Origin: Epiperipatus broadwayi
Taxonomy: Eukaryota > Onychophora > Udeonychophora > Euonychophora > Peripatidae
Assembly (NCBI GenBank): GCA_028023455.1
Contig: JAQFVV010000112.1
Coordinates: 3,446,001 to 3,510,000 of the forward strand
Length of the DNA stretch: 64,000 nucleotides
Reading direction: 5' to 3'
A program made the translations under genes and the position numbers. Positions within the stretch are counted from its first letter, which is position 1, and each line of letters begins with the position of its first letter. Shown here piece after piece: positions 58,901 to 64,000 of the stretch. The notes under the pieces are model-generated. The model saw only the letters and a list, made by a program, of their open reading frames with translations. It was not told where the DNA came from and searched no databases.

Positions 58901-59495
58901 TCTCAGAATGGTGTTAATTAATTTCCACCATGGAAGGTGAAGTTATTTGTGTTTTTAAGAGTTATATAGCACTGATGGGATAGATATTGAAGTATTTAGT
59001 TCCTAAAGGGGCACTTTATTACCTGTAGTGCTTTTGTTAAGTGAAACAGTATCTACCTTGCCAGCAGTTCACAAATAAAACAACAATATAATAGTAATTT
59101 TAAATGCTTATTTTTGTGCATAGCATAATAAGAACTACATATATAGAAAATAATTTCTATCACTATCTGGGAGTAATTCACCCATGGATTAGTAAGACAT
59201 GTTAAAGTTAAATATTTCTTTATTATGTAGACATAGATGAAATATATAATGTGTGTGTACTTGGCTTCTGATGAATATTCCCATAATTTTTTATTATTAT
59301 TAAAAAAAGTGTTAGACAATAATTGTCTTATTTATCTCGATATGATAATTGTCATTATCATATAAGTTTACTAATTTAAACTCAGTCGTAAAATAGTTTA
59401 GATTAAAGTTTTTAATCTTTGCTATATTTCAATATTGTTAAAGAAGGTATTATGAGTTATCTGACAAAAATGTATATTTCAAGGATTGTATTGCT
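55925..59495. other. 3.5-kb AT-rich stretch, nothing recognised
   Basis: No frame above ~90 codons, no element ends and no RNA motif were seen. This is the largest stretch in the window without a recognised repeat. It could be intron or intergenic DNA. Confidence 0.4.
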
Positions 59496-59498
59496 TTA

Positions 59499-59954
59499 CT
59501 TATATAGTAATATAGGTCTGAACCCAGTTCAGTACCCATATATTTTGGTGTCTTTCACTCTTTAACAACTATAGCTACCACTATCCTATTAGGCAGGATT
59601 GGTCTTAAACCACTAAACATCACATGATCTATGCTTGCACATTACTGTTATTAACACAGGCAAAACTTTTCATACAATAGTGCCACTCAGTGCCAGCCAG
59701 AGTAATCAATGGATGCCAGAAGGCTTGTGCATAAAATCCCCATCTAGTGCCTACTCATCCAATATCCCCAGACTAGTTTCTGTCCTGTGGCCTTCATCAG
59801 TGAGGAGCCTTGAATCTGAGAGGACTTAAGTGATGTTTAGTGGTTTAACCCCAATCCTGCCTAATCGGATAGTGGTGGCTATGGTTGTTAAAGAGTCAAA
59901 GACACCATAATGTATGGGTACTGAACTAAGTTCAGACCCATATGACTATATAAG
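59499..59954. mobile_element. Foldback element with ~130-bp inverted arms
   Basis: The left arm, 59,499-59,628 (CTTATATAGTAATATAGGTC, GTTCAGTACCCATA, GGTGTCTTTCACTCTTTAAC, CAGGATTGG, CCACTAAACATCAC), is mirrored at 59,827-59,954. The ~200-bp centre is a copy of the 37,150-type foldback arm and hammerhead core, so one element is nested in, or captured by, another. Confidence 0.85.
59767..59808 (-). ncRNA. Hammerhead ribozyme motif with minimal stem III
   Basis: Minus strand: TCCTCA-CTGATGA-AGGCCACAGGACA-GAAAC-TA-GTC-TGGGGA. The core and the GUC triplet are intact. Stem I pairs over 6 bp with one G-U. Stem III is only A-U and C-G with a 2-nt loop, as in newt satellite hammerheads, which act as dimers. 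Stem II in this copy is imperfect (sister copies have AGC/GCT). Confidence 0.6.
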
Positions 59955-60044
59955 CTATCGAGATTAGATTGAAAATATTGTTTCAATTTTATTCTCATAG
60001 TTTTGTAGTTAAGTAGAGATAAAAGGTGGCTGCAGGAGGGTTGC

Positions 60045-60262
60045 ATTAGGTGCAGTGCTTTCAGATCCAAGGCCTAACATTTGACAAAGCTACAAGGCAG
60101 AAACTAGTCTGGGGATATTGAAAGAGTAGGCACTAGATAGAGATTTTATGCACAAGCCTTTTGGCATTCATTGATTACTCTGGCTTGCACTGGGTGGCAA
60201 TATATATAGAGAATTTTGCCTGTTTTAATAAAAAATGGTGATCATGTGATGTTTATTGGCTT
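60045..60262. mobile_element. Foldback family member, reversed
   Basis: This is the reverse of the 59,616-59,842 segment: GTGCAGTGCTTTCAGATCC, CAGAAACTAGTCTGGGGATA, AAGCCTTTTGGCATTCATTG, TTTTGCCTGTTTTAATAA and GGTGATCATGTGATGTTTA. The hammerhead core is decayed (CTGATGA is now about CATTTGA). Confidence 0.75.
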
Positions 60263-61055
60263 AGCTATTTTTATGTATACTAGTATTGGATTAAACAAAA
60301 TGACCATTTGTAGTTGTGATTTTTTTAAGTGTTTGAATTTAGAGTGGGTTGTTAAATTGTTTTCTGAAAAACAGAGGTGTAAGAATGCACGAGTTGAGAA
60401 ACATCAATGTTGTAAAATGTTTTATAAATATGCCAAAAAAGACATATAGAGGCAAAGTACCTGATGATTATGCCTGAAATTGCCATATAATAATAAATTA
60501 GCACTAGCTATGATGTGCTATATGTTAATAAAATGCCAAAGAAATATGGGCTCATTACTACTAATTATTATTAAGTTCCACTCATAAAACAACTGTAAAA
60601 TAAATAATAAAAACTACTTGAAGCTAACTTATTTTATTGAATATATTGTGCTGTAGTTATTTTAGAAAATCAATAAGATACAATATTGCTTACCCTTTGA
60701 ATTTGTTAATGATAGCATAACAGAAAGTCTTTTGAGCACAGCCATGAAATTTATGCTATGTTGTACACAATATAAGTTGAATAAAAAATAAATATTTATA
60801 CACATTTTTGGGATGATAATATTGTGGATAAGTAAATTAATCACTATTGAGAAATGGGTATTTCATATTAAAAGGATATATTACATGAGTTAAAATATGT
60901 GTGAGTAGGGGATTAATTGATTTGTAGGATTTAGGATATAAAGCATACAGCAGAGAAAACAAGTTGTTCATCTCATTCATTCTGAGATTCGAATTGGGGA
61001 GGAGGATCATGTTCTTTCCTTTTCTAAAATAAAAATCATAAATACAAATCTATAT
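60263..61055. other. AT-rich stretch, nothing recognised
   Basis: A 77-codon frame at 60,216 has no family resemblance. No other feature was found. Confidence 0.4.
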
Positions 61056-61059
61056 AAAT

Positions 61060-61545
61060 TATAGAAAATGTGAAAGAGTTAGGTATGTTAGAACAGAGAA
61101 AAGAAGCTACTAAAATATCTGTCACATCAAAAATTGATCAAAATGATTCAATGTAGAAAAACTAATGCCAGAAATAAAACAAAACCAAGAAAGGTATAAA
61201 TAAAGCCAAGAAAATTTGTCAAGAGATTTTATGAATAAGCTCAATGCAAATCAAGAAAAATTATTAAGAGAGTTTATGAATAAGTTCAATGAAAGTCAGG
61301 AGAAATTATCAAAGAATCTAATGAGTAAGATTGATGAAAATCAACAAAAATTTGACAATAATCAAATGGAAATGAAACAAAGTCAAAAAGAACATAAACT
61401 AGAAATGAAGCACAGCCAGGAAATACTAGTAACAAAGGTAAAAGAGGTAAATATGAGTTAGAGGATAGGTTAAAACAAGAGATCAAGCATATGCATATAG
61501 AATTAGTCTATGAAATAAAGATAGAACAAGCTAGATATTAAAATG
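61060..61545 (+). pseudogene. Coiled-coil protein remnant, possibly gag-like
   Basis: The frame 61,216-61,461 (81 codons) is Lys/Glu/Gln/Asn-rich with heptad-like spacing and internal repeats of the type FMNKxNxxQEKL (three times), then QMEMKQSQKEHKLEMKHSQE. Similar residues continue in other frames on both sides with many stops, suggesting a longer coiled-coil ORF now broken. Repeated coiled coils of this kind occur in gag-like N termini of LTR retroelements. No zinc knuckle, protease or RT was found, so the assignment is tentative. Confidence 0.4.
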
Positions 61546-62423
61546 GAAAGAACCCAAAATCAAATGCAAATAAAAATCAATAAGTTGGAAGGTAGTATTA
61601 AAAAAAGGTCAAAATTGGACTCAAGAAATAGAAACTAGGTCAGAAAATTATAGATAGGAATGCCAGGATAAAGGTAGAATCCTAGAAACTATGTTAAACA
61701 AGTATCAATAAATTAATGATAGAGTTCAAGAATGTACAAAATAGGTAGGGACAAGAGGTTTAAAGTTTGGAAATTAAGATAGGGTGAGGCCATTTGCATT
61801 ATATTATCTTAAATTTGATACCATTCAAAGTAAATGACCAGATTTCTTTAAAGGATAATTCCAAAACAAGTTATAAATAATAGTGATAGATGTAAGATTT
61901 TGTCATTAGTAAAACCTTTAAAATCTAAATGGTTTTATCACCATGAGGTGAACAGTTGACTGGGGACATCAGAATTTGTCCTGAACACAGTGTAAGGCCA
62001 ATAATATGTTGAATTTGTGAGAATAGTGATTTAGAAAATATAATTTATTGCAAGGCTACGATCAAATGCATCAACCCCTATGAATATAACAGTAAATATT
62101 CTATTTATGATGACTATATTAATGGTTTTATCTAGTATAAAGAATCAATATTTATCAGAGACAAAGAGATTGATTTTATTGATCAATATTTATGCAACTT
62201 ATTTTGCAAATATCCTTAGAATGAAATGTAAAGGTGCTAATGAATATAATTGTAGGATATTTATCTTATTAATTGTAATGATTAAAAAATACAAGATACA
62301 TAATTGTACATAATCATTGACTTCATTGTTGTAGTGATTTAATTTTAATTACCCATAAGTCATTCATAAAATGTTTAATTGGTCATAATGATCTTATGTT
62401 AATTGTTTGGGATTGTTTTTTTA

Positions 62424-62515
62424 AGGGTGGGAATATGTAATGTATACTTGTTGCCATCTATAATTTCATTATAATGTATAAATAACTAAATAAAGAAAAC
62501 AATTAAATGTCATTT
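62424..62515 (+). mobile_element. Possible 3' LTR start with polypurine tract
   Basis: A purine-rich AAGGGTGGGAA is followed by TGTAATG (62,436), then TGTATAAATAA and AATAAAG (62,488). This is the order expected at a polypurine tract/3' LTR boundary. With the gag-like remnant upstream it could mark an internally deleted LTR retrotransposon. No 5' LTR match was found. Confidence 0.25.
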
Positions 62516-64000
62516 AATAAAAATAAAATATATTTTATTATTTTGAATGAATCTGAAATAAATAAACTATTTATTAAATTTTAAAGTGAAATATTTTTGA
62601 TTAAATTATTATTGTTTGAATGATAACAATGCCTTATTAGAATTCCAAGAAAGAAAGTCACATGATCACAAGCCAATGTTTAAAAAAGAAAAATACTGCA
62701 TTTTGTGTTGCCATAGCTACAGAAATGACTACATACTTTCTTTTGCTTAAAATTGTGTTTATTTTATCTTACTTTTATAAATATATTTGGAACATATAGT
62801 GAAGAAATATGCACTGTGAATAAGACAATCTGGAGGGAGGGGGCATGAGCTCCCCTTCATGTGAGTATCTTTATGATTCAAATGAAATGTATAAAATTAT
62901 TTTCTTAAAACTGTATAAAAAAGGGTCTACGTCTTATATAACACTGCATCATCTTATATGCTGGTAAATAACTTTTCTGTTATGGAAATTTAATAATAAT
63001 CTCATTATAAAGAATAAACAATCTCATTGTTTTGATGTTTTTAAATGTCTCACCTTTAAGTATGTTCACAAATTATTGTAATATTTTAACATTGTGATTA
63101 AAAGCAGTTTTATTATGTGAAATACTGCCATGATATTTGGAAAGAATAATAAAGGCAGAATAAAATGTATATGCCTTCAATATAAATCTGAGAAAATATT
63201 AATAAACAAGATTGCATATGTGCTATGAGATTGAAAAACAGCTGCTGGCATATTACAAAATATATTTACAAATATTTTTTGAACGCGATTGTAAATGTTG
63301 CTCAGAGACTGAAAAATGGCTGCTTGCATATTGTAAAATATATTAAATTTACAAATGTTAATGTTTTATTTATATTTTTGTTTACATTTTTTTTTTGGTG
63401 AATATATAACTGAAGTTGTGCATAATGTAGTTTACGACTTCACTCTATTTGGTTTGTGATGTGTAGATATTATTAGATAGTAATATTTCAAACTCAGATT
63501 TCTTAATCCTAAATTAGACAGAATATTTTTTTGCTAATAAATAATTTTATTAATTATTTTCATTTTTGATAGATGTTTTGTCTATTAAACTTTATTATAT
63601 TAGACATTTAGTATTATAGTAGTATAAAATAGATAAGTTCATTAAATGAAAACATGATTTTGAGTGAAATATTTAGATCTGATGATGCTGAAATCTATAA
63701 ATAGTGCCAAATTCAAATAGACCATTAAAATTTAATTTAAATAATTACTATTTATTACAAGTTATTTATAGTTTTTATAAAGATACTTTTTTCTCCTCTT
63801 TCTTTTACTACTTTTTAAAAAAAATTAAACAGAAGGGATTTATGCCCTAATCACATGCACTATAATCTTATTGCTATAGCTCAGTACTGTTGAGTACTGA
63901 GAATACTCCCAAACAAAAGTACAAGATACTTTTGAAAAGAGCAGCCATCTTATCTTTTGTACCTAAATGTAGTTATATAGGCCAATCTAAATAAAATTGA
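62516..64000. other. AT-rich end of window
   Basis: It holds a ~78-bp-spaced duplication of GAGA(T/C)TGAAAAA(C/T)(A/G)GCTGCT (63,228 and 63,306) and a perfect 10-bp hairpin, CTCAGTACTGTTGAGTACTGAG (pattern of two inverted halves), at about 63,880. No gene was recognised. Confidence 0.5.

Noticed and set aside
63678-63705. CTGATGATGCTGAAA as a hammerhead
   Set aside because: Only four bases separate CTGATGA from GAAA, too few for stem II, and no stem I pairing exists.

Overview
The window is about 70% A+T animal DNA with no recognisable host gene. I found no multi-exon coding structure, no rRNA and no intact tRNA gene. Nearly everything with a recognisable origin is a transposable element or a repeat: Penelope-like, RTE and other non-LTR retroelements, hAT DNA transposons, TA-flanked foldback elements, tRNA-derived SINEs, long TCTA/TCTG arrays and TTAGGG-like tracts. 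This mix suggests an invertebrate, most likely a mollusc such as an octopus. That placement is inference from repeat style, not from a marker gene. Most short open frames are chance frames in AT-rich DNA.

Layout. 0.9-2.1 kb: a dispersed repeat and a folded palindrome. 2.58-3.77 and 6.37-7.57 kb: two diverged copies of a ~1.2 kb unit carrying small minus-strand frames. 7.56-9.65 kb: a decayed Penelope-like element between direct terminal repeats. 9.9-14.5 kb: foldback elements, an LTR-like segment and a LINE 3' end. 16.05-17.17 kb: a non-autonomous hAT. 22.86-24.57 kb: a TA-flanked element with C-rich minisatellite. 26.41-31.84 kb: a decayed autonomous hAT with a ZBED-type transposase, directly abutting a non-autonomous hAT, the three copies of the 8-bp target marking both insertions. 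33.2-34.0 and 39.5-46.1 kb: one LINE family, including a head-to-tail array of six 5'-truncated copies, one carrying a Val-tRNA-like SINE. 47.69-48.81 kb: a TA-flanked element with TTAGGG-like repeats. 49.0-49.84 kb: a tetranucleotide array. 51.7-54.7 kb: an almost complete minus-strand RTE LINE. 55.28-55.92 and 59.5-60.26 kb: foldback elements with hammerhead ribozyme motifs. 61.1-62.5 kb: a probable LTR-retrotransposon remnant.

The most interesting signal is a hammerhead self-cleaving RNA motif recurring in small foldback repeats. The best example (minus strand, 55,367-55,413) has CUGAUGA, GAAA, a 6-bp stem I, a short stem II, a palindromic stem III and an AUC cleavage triplet. A second copy lies inverted 310 bp away, and other intact or decayed copies occur at 14.3, 25.7, 37.3, 37.6 and 59.8 kb. 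Penelope-like elements are known to carry hammerheads in their terminal repeats, and this window also holds a Penelope-like element plus an inverted copy of its terminal repeat next to one hammerhead foldback. I infer that the foldbacks are non-autonomous, Penelope- or retrozyme-like passengers; this needs genome-wide comparison.
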